This document shows, piece by piece, positions 1 to 8,486 of a DNA stretch of 32,445 nt. A program made the position numbers and the translations under genes. How positions within the stretch are numbered: position 1 is the first letter of the stretch; every line of letters starts with the position of its first letter. The stretch comes from Phaeoceros laevis. Lineage: Eukaryota > Anthocerotophyta > Anthocerotopsida > Notothyladales. The notes under the pieces are model-generated. The model made no database searches and was not told the origin of the DNA. It saw nothing but the letters and a program-made list of their open reading frames with translations. The stretch lies in the NCBI GenBank assembly GCA_049999765.1, contig JBNGIQ010007178.1, forward strand, positions 1 to 32,445, given 5' to 3'.

Positions 1-255
1 GACAGGATGGTGGGCGTTCTTGCAGACATGGTTGGTGCTATTAGGGACTTGGCAACGACGTTTCGTTGAAACGCTTAACCTTTGGCAGCCTAGCTCTAAG
101 GGGCAGTCATTTGCTCATGCCAGATGTGTAGTGACAGAGATGCGGTGTGTAGTGACACACAAGTATACAGGTGATTTCTGCAGCTTTTGTATGCTGCATG
201 CTTTAAGCTGGTCAGCACAAAAGTTCCTTTGCAGCTACCGGTTTATGACAAGCTT

Positions 256-302
256 TCGGTGACAAAGCATACCCCTCTGCACCTTCCCTGATCCATGCTC
301 CA
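256..302 (+). mobile_element. Fragment of a second Harbinger transposase copy, inverted
   Basis: Positions 256-276 are a 21-base exact inverted match to positions 805-825, inside the transposase gene on the opposite strand. Read on the plus strand from 258, the fragment encodes GDKAYP followed by a degraded version of the transposase sequence (GDKAYPSAPSLIHAP against GDKAYPCLPWLIAPF). Similarity fades on both sides, so this is a relic of a related element in opposite orientation. No other gene is visible in positions 1-391. Confidence 0.55.
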
Positions 303-391
303 ACGAGCTACAGCCTAACAAACGTATGCAGCTGCCTGGAACAAACATTTACATCAGAAACCTGCCAAACGCTGCTGATTTAATGGAGCAG

Positions 392-1987
392 CTATGCTCC
401 TATGGTTTGACTGACCTGCCAAACATGCTCAACCAGCGCTGCTCTCTTCACAAGGCCAGTAGCCTCACCCAAAAACACATGAGGTTCAGGCAGCACTTCA
501 TTTTCCTCTGCCTGCCTCAAAATGGCTATTGCAGCTTCGATGGCCCTCTCTTCTTCATCAAAAGTAACATCCTTCGCATCTAGGTACATGTTATGCAGGA
601 TACAAGCAAAGTGTATCCATGATGGCAGAAAAATGTGATCAAATGCTGGGACGCACACCAAATCCTTCCACAAACACTTCAACAATTGAAAAGCCCGCTC
701 AACATGTAGCCTAGCTCCTGTTAGCTCTCGATTAAAATGCCTGTGCTTGATAGGAAGGTCCCTGGCTCTGAACATCTTGAATGGAGCGATTAGCCAAGGT
801 AGACAGGGGTATGCTTTGTCACCGACGATGTAGCAGCCGACATCCAACCCTTGCATCACTGCATGACTTGCATTTGGACCAGCCGGGGGGGGCAACAACG
901 CCACCATCTTTGCTTGCCAAGGGAACTCGTGGTTTCCTGCCTTCCTGTACAACCCAGACAAACGCATCACCCTTGCATCGTGGAAGGAGCCAGGATATCC
1001 ACAGCTCACACTCACAAACCGCCTGTTGGAATCGCACACAGCCTGCAAAGTAACAGCATGGCCCCTGGCCTTGAAGTTGAAATAAGGAGAAGGATCTGCA
1101 ATTTTAGGCCTCTGAATTTTGATCTCGGTGCCATCTACCGCACCAACAACACCCGGCAGGCTAGACCACTCTCCAAAGGAAGTTACAACATTATCTAGTT
1201 CATGAGCATCATGAGGCCAACCGATCTTGTAAGCAAACACTTCAACAAATTTGGGGACTACTGTTTGTAGTATGTCAACAACACTGCTCTCACCAATACC
1301 GGTCTGCTCAGAGATGAAGAAGTTGTTGTGCCCTGTTGCCATCTTGTAGATGCAGACACCTAAGCGAAGCTCAGGTGGATGGGGTGACCTCCAATTGGTC
1401 TTCTTTAAGGTGATGTGTGGCCGCATGATGTCTACAAGGGAAAAAAAGCGGTCGGGCATCATTCTCAAACACCTCTTCCACCTAGCAGCGTCTGATTCAG
1501 CATAACGGGTCATCAGAAATCGCCAAAACCAAGCATTACTGCGCTCCTTCACCCACCAGCCACTATCCTGGCAAAGGGAGAGATACTTAAGCCAAACGGA
1601 AGCGTGCAAATGATGCACAGCTAGCATCATGGCCTCAAGAACAGCCTGCATTTCCTCGTCATCATCGTCCTCCCTTTGCAGCCTCATGGCACGGCTGCCA
1701 GACCCTCCGACCATCACCCTTCGTCTCAGGTTGGTGCGCTGTTCGAATCGAGCCAGCTGCGAAGAACACACAGCGAAAACCACAAAGCACAGATTCAGGA
1801 TGACCAGTGCCATGAGCTTCTTGCACCGGAGAGCCTCTGGATTGAGAAGATGAGTGGCAGTCTGACTCTGGCCAGCTGCGGTCCGATTGTCCAGGTCCTC
1901 GGGCTGGCCTTCGGTTGCTGTCGCCGCACCCCCGTCGTTGCTGGCATCGCTAAGCCTCTCATGGTCGTTGGTGGCAATCGCAGCCAT
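392..1987 (-). CDS. PIF/Harbinger-type DDE transposase (HARBI1-like nuclease)
   Basis: This is the nuclease of a cut-and-paste PIF/Harbinger DNA transposon. The chosen ATG at 1987 gives 531 residues. The frame stays open to 2272, but only with a GTG at its far end, so it was not extended. The DDE_Tnp_4 core is clear: GAVDGTEIK with the first Asp near residue 285, GSFHDARV with Asp near 337, GDKAYP with Asp near 390, and HVERAFQLLK with Glu near 430. ILHNMYLD follows, as is usual in the family. A helix-turn-helix-like segment (GIGESSVVDILQTVV) precedes the core. Oddly, residues about 57-77 form a strongly hydrophobic stretch (ALVILNLCFVVFAVC) next to an acidic run EDDDDEE. The catalytic core has no stop or frameshift, so the gene may be recent. 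A Myb/SANT-like companion lies upstream in the same orientation, the usual Harbinger gene pair. Confidence 0.88.
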   Translation of the reverse strand: MAAIATNDHERLSDASNDGGAATATEGQPEDLDNRTAAGQSQTATHLLNPEALRCKKLMALVILNLCFVVFAVCSSQLARFEQRTNLRRRVMVGGSGSRAMRLQREDDDDEEMQAVLEAMMLAVHHLHASVWLKYLSLCQDSGWWVKERSNAWFWRFLMTRYAESDAARWKRCLRMMPDRFFSLVDIMRPHITLKKTNWRSPHPPELRLGVCIYKMATGHNNFFISEQTGIGESSVVDILQTVVPKFVEVFAYKIGWPHDAHELDNVVTSFGEWSSLPGVVGAVDGTEIKIQRPKIADPSPYFNFKARGHAVTLQAVCDSNRRFVSVSCGYPGSFHDARVMRLSGLYRKAGNHEFPWQAKMVALLPPPAGPNASHAVMQGLDVGCYIVGDKAYPCLPWLIAPFKMFRARDLPIKHRHFNRELTGARLHVERAFQLLKCLWKDLVCVPAFDHIFLPSWIHFACILHNMYLDAKDVTFDEEERAIEAAIAILRQAEENEVLPEPHVFLGEATGLVKRAALVEHVWQVSQTIGA

Positions 1988-2647
1988 CTGGACACACTCT
2001 CGAGGCCGCAATGTATGGCCGCACACGCACCACCACCCACACCCACCCACCACCCCTGCCTTCGATCGAAGGACGGCTGTGAACAACTTGCGTGCAAGAA
2101 CCTGGAGAACGCAGGACCTGGACCCTGGACGGCAGCAGGGCAAGCGAAAACGAGAAGCCAGTCCACGCAAAACGTCGCAGTTCACGGAATCCGTAGGAAA
2201 AAATGACCCTATAGTTGGTGGTTGACCACCGTGGCCAGTCCGTGGCGTCCCGTAGTTTAGGCGATAGTTCACGGTTCCAAACTACGTTATTCGTACTGAA
2301 CTATATAACAATTTAGCCCAGTCATCAAACTACGGCAGTCGAACTACGGACCCGGCAAACCGTGTGTCCGTAGAGGTCCTTAGTAGTAGTTCTTGATGGT
2401 GTTCACATCCATAGAACTATAAACTACTAAGCTTAAGTCTTAATTTCTTAGAAAACCCAAATACCCAAATTACATTCACACTCAGAAATTTATATTTCAA
2501 AATTTCGATATGACAGTCTTCACAGCCTGCACGGTGAGGTGCGCGGCTCGCACGCTCGCGGGCACTTTCATGGCTTTCTACGGTTCTTAGCGACGTGCAT
2601 TATTTGAAATGCGCGTAGGAGAGATGGACATGGTGCAATTACTGATC
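1988..2647. other. Gap between transposase and its companion gene
   Basis: No independent gene is seen. The stretch carries repeated copies of the motif AACTACG, including the inverted arms CGTAGTTT (2251-2258) and AAACTACG (2279-2286), with further copies near 2327 and 2340. It then becomes AT-rich to about 2510. It is probably the 5' leader or promoter of the minus-strand transposase, or the space between the two Harbinger genes. The arms are too short to be called element termini. Confidence 0.35.
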
Positions 2648-3057
2648 CTACTTCTCCAATTTTGCAAGCTCCAATGGCAAGTGTATCCCGCAGCTGACCA
2701 GAGCCACATGGGGATACAGATTCTTCTTCTTTCTCTCAATCTTGTCCATCAGCCAAGGATTGGCACCACCTGTTGTCAATTTTGTAGTCACATAGTGATG
2801 CAACTTGCGGAATTGCTTTGTCACCTTGTCAAACTTGTCATGATAGCTTGCAGCATTACGACCTTCCATGCTAGCAGCAACCCTCTCTCTTTTTCTGTCG
2901 TGTCCACAAATTTTTGCCAAGATTCAGTTGGTTTCCTAGCTTTTAGCTCTTCAATTTTTGCATCGAGGAGTGCCTTCACCTCCTCCCAACTCCAATTCAA
3001 TCCACGCGGCCTCTTGGCGCTGTCCACAATAACAACCTGTCTCTGATCGGTCGCCAT
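2648..3057 (-). pseudogene. Harbinger-associated Myb/SANT-like protein, frameshifted
   Basis: The ATG at 3057 opens a frame with a Myb/SANT-like DNA-binding segment (NWSWEEVKALLDAKIEELKA, then ESWQKFV), as found in the second protein of PIF/Harbinger elements. Homology switches frame near 2884-2896, inside a CT/T-rich run. The other frame continues naturally (VAASMEGRNAASYHDKFDKV, then KQFRKLHHY) to a stop at 2648. In the family this protein binds the transposon ends and helps nuclear import of the transposase. One base gained or lost in the low-complexity run explains the break; a sequencing error there is equally possible. The product would be about 135 residues. Same strand as, and upstream of, the transposase. 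Confidence 0.65.
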
Positions 3058-3183
3058 GATCAGTCGATGGAGTGGAGAGCAAGGTTGGCTGGCTGCAAGT
3101 CGGCTACGTGCAGCAGCTCACACAATCACTCCTATGGGCGGATGCATGTGTTTCGGAAGCTAAGTTACTGGAGACGTACTTTT

Positions 3184-3620
3184 CGGTATAAGAAACTCGT
3201 AAGAAACGTGCATATGTTTCATACGTCTCTTATCCGCGTTTCTTTCATCGTCATCGTCATCATTTTTTTTTCCCCTTGGTGTAGCTTATTGTTTGGGAGT
3301 TAGGTCTTAGGAGTTAGGTGATGCCGTTGCTGCCTTGTGCCACGATTCCTGGCGCATCTTGCCAGCACTTTTACAATCTTGAGACAACTTGCTAGCATTG
3401 CGACAATCTTGAGACTGCTTGCTACCATGGGGACAATCTTGGGATTGCTTGCTAGCGTGGAGATTGTTGAGGATGCTGGGACCCTGATTTTTCGAGGATG
3501 CCAACGTTTCCGTTCCGTTTCTTAAAGATCCCGTCACATTTCCGAAAATTGTTAAACCAAAGAAACGCGTAGGATACACACCGCAACGCGTAGGAAACTT
3601 GATACGTTTCTTATCGACCG
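3184..3620. mobile_element. MITE-like element with imperfect inverted ends
   Basis: The left arm (about 3184-3246) and the reverse complement of the right arm (about 3559-3620) both begin CGGT, then ATAAGAAAC, and both end CGCGTTTCTTT roughly 60 bases later, with diverged sequence between. This outlines a 437-bp non-coding element with terminal inverted repeats. No transposase is present inside. A clear target-site duplication was not found, so the exact ends and superfamily are uncertain. A 30-bp minisatellite occupies the middle. It sits between the Harbinger remains and the promoter of the U1C gene. Confidence 0.5.
3358..3466. repeat. 30-bp tandem repeat, about 3.6 copies
   Basis: Units start at 3358, 3388, 3418 and 3448 (the last partial). 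Each begins CTTGC(C/T)A and contains ACAATCTTG. Read on the minus strand the repeat gives a 10-residue periodic peptide (SKQSQDC-like), but no gene context supports translation. It lies inside the MITE-like element. Confidence 0.8.
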
Positions 3621-3827
3621 TAACTCTGAGAATAATCCGGCCGCCGGAGTCCGGATATGGCTTCGAAGTTCAAACGTATTATTATAAAGGATGCTCTCTG
3701 GACTTCCTTGCGGTAGGGCACAGCGGACTATCCACTGCTGGTTCCCACTGGCTTCGTAAATCGTCTCTCGCGCCTCCCAGCTAGCCTCGTCCACGCCTCC
3801 TGTATCTGCTCCACCGTTTCTCGCACA

Positions 3828-5140
3828 ATGCCTAGGTATGCGGCTACTGAGGGAAACGCCGGGGATCGCGATGATTCGCTGAATCTAATTTGCTCTTGTT
3901 TGTTGGTGTGCTTGTGCTCCGCAGATATTACTGCGACTACTGCGACACATACCTAACCCACGACTCTGTACGATTTCCCGACCTTGTTTGCAGCACGGAG
4001 GATGCTTGCTTGCAGCTAATATACTGACTGGAATTCATCCTTTGCGCTTGAATTGATAATCTTGCTGTCTCTTTTGCTGTTTGCAGCCATCCGTGAGGAA
4101 GCAGCACAATGCTGGTTATAAGCACAAGGTGAGGTTAATTTGTTGTTATCAACAAAAAATTGGTTGCCTCCAAGTTTACATTGTAACGGACTAGATGCTT
4201 TTTGTTCCGTGCAGGCGAATGTTAGGGCCTACTACCAGCAGTTTGAAGAGCAGCAGACGCAAAGTCTGATCGACCAGAAGGTGAAGGAGCATCTTGGACA
4301 GAAAGTCGCAGTGTTCCATCAACAAGTTGGTGCCGCCATACACCAGCATTATTCTTTAGGGTACAAGCCTCCCCCGGTTTTGCCACCCCCAAGTCTACCG
4401 GTGCCAAGTGGCCCACCAGGATCATCTCAGCCACCTCTTCTGCCCACCATGCGACCTCCAGTTTTGCCTCCACCAACTCCAACTGGCAACCCAGGTGAAC
4501 TTGTGAATTCCGACTTCTTGCTGAAGTGAGTGAGGGCTGTATAATTTGCTTACACCTTGGTTTCTTAAGTGACTCTTTGACGAGCTCCAAAGAAGCAACC
4601 TTCATTTACACCGTCTGCTTGTCAGCAGGATATGGCCCTCCACCAAATTTCAGACCGCCAGTTGCTCCTATTCCTACAGGCTCAGGTGCACCACAGGCCA
4701 ATGGTACTGTCAGGCCACCTACTTTGACCCCACCAGGTGCTCCAGGGGTAAGGTCACTTGCTCCTTCACCTCAGTCTGTTAATGGTGTGATGCCAGGCCC
4801 TCCTGCAGGCCCACCTGGTGCATACCAGCAGCAGCAGCAGCAACCTCCTCAATCGGCACAAAGACCTGCTCCTCCTTCGGGAGCTGGGTACGGGGGGTAT
4901 GGATATGGTCCCCCTGGTTCTGCTGGTGGATATGTCCAGCAACGTCAAGGTGCACCAACAGGTCCTCCAGGTGGGCCTCAATCAGGACCTCCTGGCAGTT
5001 ACACCTCACCTGCAGCAGTTCCCGGTCAAAACAGCTTCAACTACGGTCAGCCACCAACGGGCATTCCACGACCAGCACAAACAGCAAGCAATTCTTATGG
5101 ACCTTCTCCTCCTGGAGCACCTGTTGCGTACAGGACCTAA
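3828..5140 (+). CDS. U1C: U1 small nuclear ribonucleoprotein C
   Basis: U1-C is a subunit of the U1 snRNP that stabilises pairing between U1 RNA and the 5' splice site in the nucleus. Coding exons are 3828-3835, 3925-3967, 4087-4128, 4215-4494 and 4629-5140, all GT-AG. They encode about 295 residues. The N-terminus MPRYYCDYCDTYLTHDS, followed by SVRKQHNAGYKHK, is the C2H2-type U1-C zinc finger (Cys6, Cys9, His24, His30). The conserved helix ANVRAYYQQFEEQQTQSLID follows. From about residue 85 the protein is a long Pro/Gly/Gln-rich low-complexity tail with a polyglutamine run near 4827-4845, as in other plant U1-C proteins. The first coding exon holds only eight coding bases, so the zinc finger is assembled from three exons. 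Upstream is a transposon-rich stretch. Confidence 0.93.
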
Positions 5141-5713
5141 AATAGGTTTGCACAGCTGTAAGCGATCAGGCCTTGAAGTTTCTCACTTCCCCAGCAACTA
5201 GTATTTTGGCAGTAGGATTTGATGTTGCAGGGCTTGTCCCTTATGGGTGCCTCCAAAGCCCGTGCATGCCGACATGGAGTGAGGACCAGGTGAGGATAAG
5301 GCTGTCCCTCAACATGGTCAAAGAGTACGACAGATCCACCATACTTGAGAGAGACATGAGGTTTGGGCTTCCGGGAGGTATGAGGTGCTAGGAGGGAGTA
5401 TACTCAATCTCTTGTGTTGCCTTTTATGCAATCAAGCTATTCAGATCAATTAAAGTAGTAGGCAGTTTAGGATTAGGAACTAGGTTCGCATCTGCGGTAA
5501 TAGTCTGTATCCAACTTCATACTTTCGCCGATTCTGCTCTGGTGGAAGCTGCAAGGTATGTCTGGAGTTTGAAAGTAAGGTTTGAATTTCATACCCTTCA
5601 GGTGTACGTGCATCCCCTGAGGTTGGGGAGTTTCTTCACACTTGCTTACTCTTACTCTCTTGTGATTGGTCGAGCCAGACTCTGTAATTTATTTTGTGGT
5701 TTCTTGATTTGCC
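5141..5713. other. U1C 3' region, no supported gene
   Basis: This is probably the U1C 3' untranslated region and intergenic DNA. A short open stretch ending at 5391 has a somewhat protein-like tail (RLSLNMVKEYDRSTILERD), but no start, splice context or homology could be assigned. From about 5400 the sequence is T-rich and intron-like. Confidence 0.35.
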
Positions 5714-6425
5714 ATGTCGGATCCAAGTGTTCACAGCAGTCAGTTGCGCAACCTGTCTAGGCGGGTGGCAGTTTGGTATCGTCCTTCGTGAAAATAAGTC
5801 TTTCTTAACCTTGTACCGCCGACCTGATTGCTTGAACTATTGCAGCATGACTTGAAGGGGCTCATTGCAGAGGATGTGTTACACTTGATCTCTGAAATTC
5901 AGGTAGGTCCTGTTGACAACATATCTGGTATACTGATGCTTGGTGCCCTCATTATCAGTTTAGTCAAGTTCCCTCCCTCGCTAGGTGACTGGTATTCCAG
6001 CTTTGTTAGCGCATGATTTGCTAGTGGGGCGACCGCTGCACAGCAATTGTTGGGAGGCAAATTTGTATTTGGTGTCTAGCTCTGCCAAAAGAGTGTGCTA
6101 GTAGTCTGCAGGGTCCCTCATGTTTGTCCGAGGCTTGTAACAGTTCGGTTACCAGCCACCATGTTGTGTCACGGAACACCCACTTCACATGATTGTCATG
6201 TTCAGAAGCCTATGACATTTGCGTGTAGTGCCTCAATTGGTATGGCGGTGCAATTAAATACTCTTCGTGGAAGCACTTTTGTTACCGTCGTAAGAAACGA
6301 CTACGAATTATCTTCAGATTGTCTACTTGTTCTCTTCTTCACTACCTTTCATTTTGTTGCAGTTAGGCCTCCACCCAAGCACGATAAATGAATCTTCCTC
6401 TTATACACCGGGATACATCAATTGA
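5714..6425 (+). CDS. Possible small three-exon protein of 56 residues
   Basis: Three segments join in frame through GT-AG introns: 5714-5764 (MSDPSVHSSQLRNLSRR), 5846-5902 (HDLKGLIAEDVLHLISEIQ) and 6363-6425 (LGLHPSTINESSSYTPGYIN, stop). The middle segment is an amphipathic helix with a strong donor (CAG|GTAGGT) and acceptor (TTGCAG). The third has a good pyrimidine tract and TTGCAG acceptor. The first donor (CGG|GTGGCA) is weak, and the last intron (about 460 bp) is long for this window. I do not recognise the family. It could be the tail of a larger gene beginning further upstream. The call rests on splice logic only. Confidence 0.3.
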
Positions 6426-6488
6426 GCAGGTCCTGAGAATTTTCCTTCCGTGGTGAAGTTGCAAGTGTTGCAGCACGATTGTTTGGTC

Positions 6489-8140
6489 TCACGTGAAACA
6501 AGGAACAAAGCTGTGCAGGCTGAAATCTTTCCAAACGAAGCTGTTCTTGCCAGTATCCTTATTTTCATGCAGAAGATGATCTCGTAGAAGGTCCGGTGTC
6601 TTTACCCTCCAGTACTCGCGACTGACCAGATCATAGTGTCCTACGTGAGTGCAGTTCCTTTCTAACGAATAGGCTGCTACATAGACAGCACCAGCCTCGG
6701 CAGGAGCCATGGTAAACACTTTGGGTCGCCTAGATGGACCTTCCATGTGATCCTTGCAAACCATCTGGTCCTGGTAGGGTTTCCTACATGTGAGCAGCTC
6801 CTCAAATGCCTCCACCGGCATCTTCCAAACATTGAGCTTTTGGTCATATTGGAGTGCCTCGATTTGAGGACCCATAGCCTCGGTTTCACGGGCCAGCACA
6901 AGCAGCAGGCCCCGCACCATCCATAGCCAGCCAGGCTGAAGGTCGGTACTAGTACTTGTCTTTTCCTTCTCTTTCTTCTTCCGGTTTGTTGTTCTGGATG
7001 AGCTGCCACCAATGTTGGCCTGGGGAAGCCTCAAGAGCTTGGGGTCCACCATCAGCAAACTGTGCCGCCAGTTCGCATGCACAAATTTCTGCGCTGACGC
7101 CCATGGGACCGCAATGGCGAACTGACAGAGCGCCATGGAGTAGGCCACCACCATGAACTTGTGGGCGTCTACGTTTCGGATCAAGAAGAAGACGACGCCA
7201 TCATAAGTGCACGTATACCTGTGCACATCTCTGGCTCCTTGAGAGGGGATGTCGAGTGAGACAGAAGGTCCCAAGCTCCAACGCCTGGTTGCGAACGAGA
7301 AGGAGAAGGTACATAAGGTGAAAAAAGGCTTGAATTGCCTGAACAAGATTGGATCTAGTCGGGTGACTTCTATGGCAAATCGGAGGAGCTTGAGGGGATG
7401 CTTAATCGTCTCGTCCAGCAGGAGTTCGACTGCGACGAAGGTGCGGATGTGGGGATTTAAGTGTACAGGGCAGCGACATTTCGGCCCAGCGTGCAGATAA
7501 CAGTACTTGACTGCACGCTGCTGAAATTGGGTGCAGGGAACATGCTCCCATTCTGGGTAACAGGATTCCCCACAGAGATAGTCTCCTCTTCAGGACCCCA
7601 TGCCACCACCAGCCCAGATGAACCCACAGAGTGCACCATGATGGCATTCCCCTTGAGTTGACTTTTGCCTATAGTAGGAATCTCAAGCTTCTCCCACACT
7701 TCGCTGCGTGGCTCTAAAAGCCAGCAATATGACGGTCTTGGGAAGGTGGGCTGATTGCGCTCGAGGTTTCTCATGAGCAGCCTGGGCATTTTCAATGCCT
7801 TCTGGTGCCGTGGCGGGCTGATAGGCCGGAATTCGAAGCCCCGGAACACAATGTGAGGCATATCTTCGTACACGTTGAGCTGACAGACATAGCTCAGTTG
7901 GCCCTTTGTGTCAGCAGCCTCCACTTTCAACCTCTTCGCCTTGGGCTCCTGCTCACACGCCCAGCTAGTCCAGTTCTCCTGTAACCTGTCCTGAAGTAAC
8001 CTTTCAAGAGAACCCGGGGGAAATTTGTGATCATCTTCTGGGGACATGTTCTCCAGAGCACTTCTTCTTTGCAAGGACCACACTTCCATCTGTATGCGCT
8101 TGACAGGCCTCAGCATAGTTTGGGCAACTGGTGTTGCCAT
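6489..8140 (-). CDS. Kelch / F-box-associated beta-propeller-like protein
   Basis: Two exons, 7507-8140 and 6489-7429, join through a 77-bp GT-AG intron (donor GTACTG, acceptor TCGCAG) that repairs an apparent frameshift. The product is 524 residues. Features typical of plant F-box/kelch proteins are SSGLVVAWG then SVGNPVTQNG (the VGNPLT signature), WSLGPSVSLDIP, YTCTYDGVVFFLI, a late LNVWKMP blade, and a hydrophobic end FSLHSFVPCFT. Such proteins usually carry an N-terminal F-box that docks to SKP1 in SCF ubiquitin ligases. No convincing F-box is visible in the first 60 residues here, so substrate-adaptor activity is doubtful. A lysine-rich linker (RKKKEKEK) interrupts the propeller. It is divergently transcribed from the mitochondrial carrier gene. 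A genuine frameshift without the intron is the alternative. Confidence 0.6.
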
Positions 8141-8486
8141 TTTTCATTGCGAGCGGGAACCGTTCACATTCATTTAGCGATGTTCGCATCCACCGGGGGA
8201 CCGCTTCACATTCATCCGGTGCAGGCAGCCAATCGAGACCTGCAACGGTTCTGCTTCCATTGAAGGCCACCTAGGCTAATCCGAAAAAAGCGCGCGGGTT
8301 TCTTAGTACTTCGGAAGTTGCGCTCATTGAGCACATCATACGGAATGTAGGGTTTTGTGGCATTGTTGCGTGGGGAGCAATTTCCAGCTTTCCTTCCTGA
8401 CTTGTGTGTGGGGTGCCAAGTGGCTGGCTGCTCCGAGGTGCCGCAGGCTGTGATTCAGCAGCAGGTGGGTAGGGTCGGGAGCTGGA
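8141..8486. promoter_or_regulatory. Short divergent intergenic region
   Basis: These 346 bases separate the start codons of the minus-strand kelch gene and the plus-strand carrier gene. They must hold the 5' leader and promoter of both unless the carrier starts at its downstream ATG. An imperfect repeat CGTTCACATTCAT / CTTCACATTCAT (about 8161 and 8206) is visible. No TATA box is obvious in either direction. Confidence 0.4.

Noticed and set aside
1741-1760. tRNA T-arm-like GTTCGAATC
   Set aside because: It is inside the transposase coding sequence and no acceptor stem, D arm or anticodon arm can be folded around it.
1676-2206. Plus-strand open frame of 176 residues
   Set aside because: It lies opposite the transposase N-terminal coding region, has low-complexity composition and no family resemblance; it is an antisense shadow.
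7402-7647. Apparent frameshift making the kelch gene a pseudogene
   Set aside because: A 77-bp GT-AG intron at 7430-7506, of the size common here, restores one continuous frame, so I preferred an intact two-exon gene.
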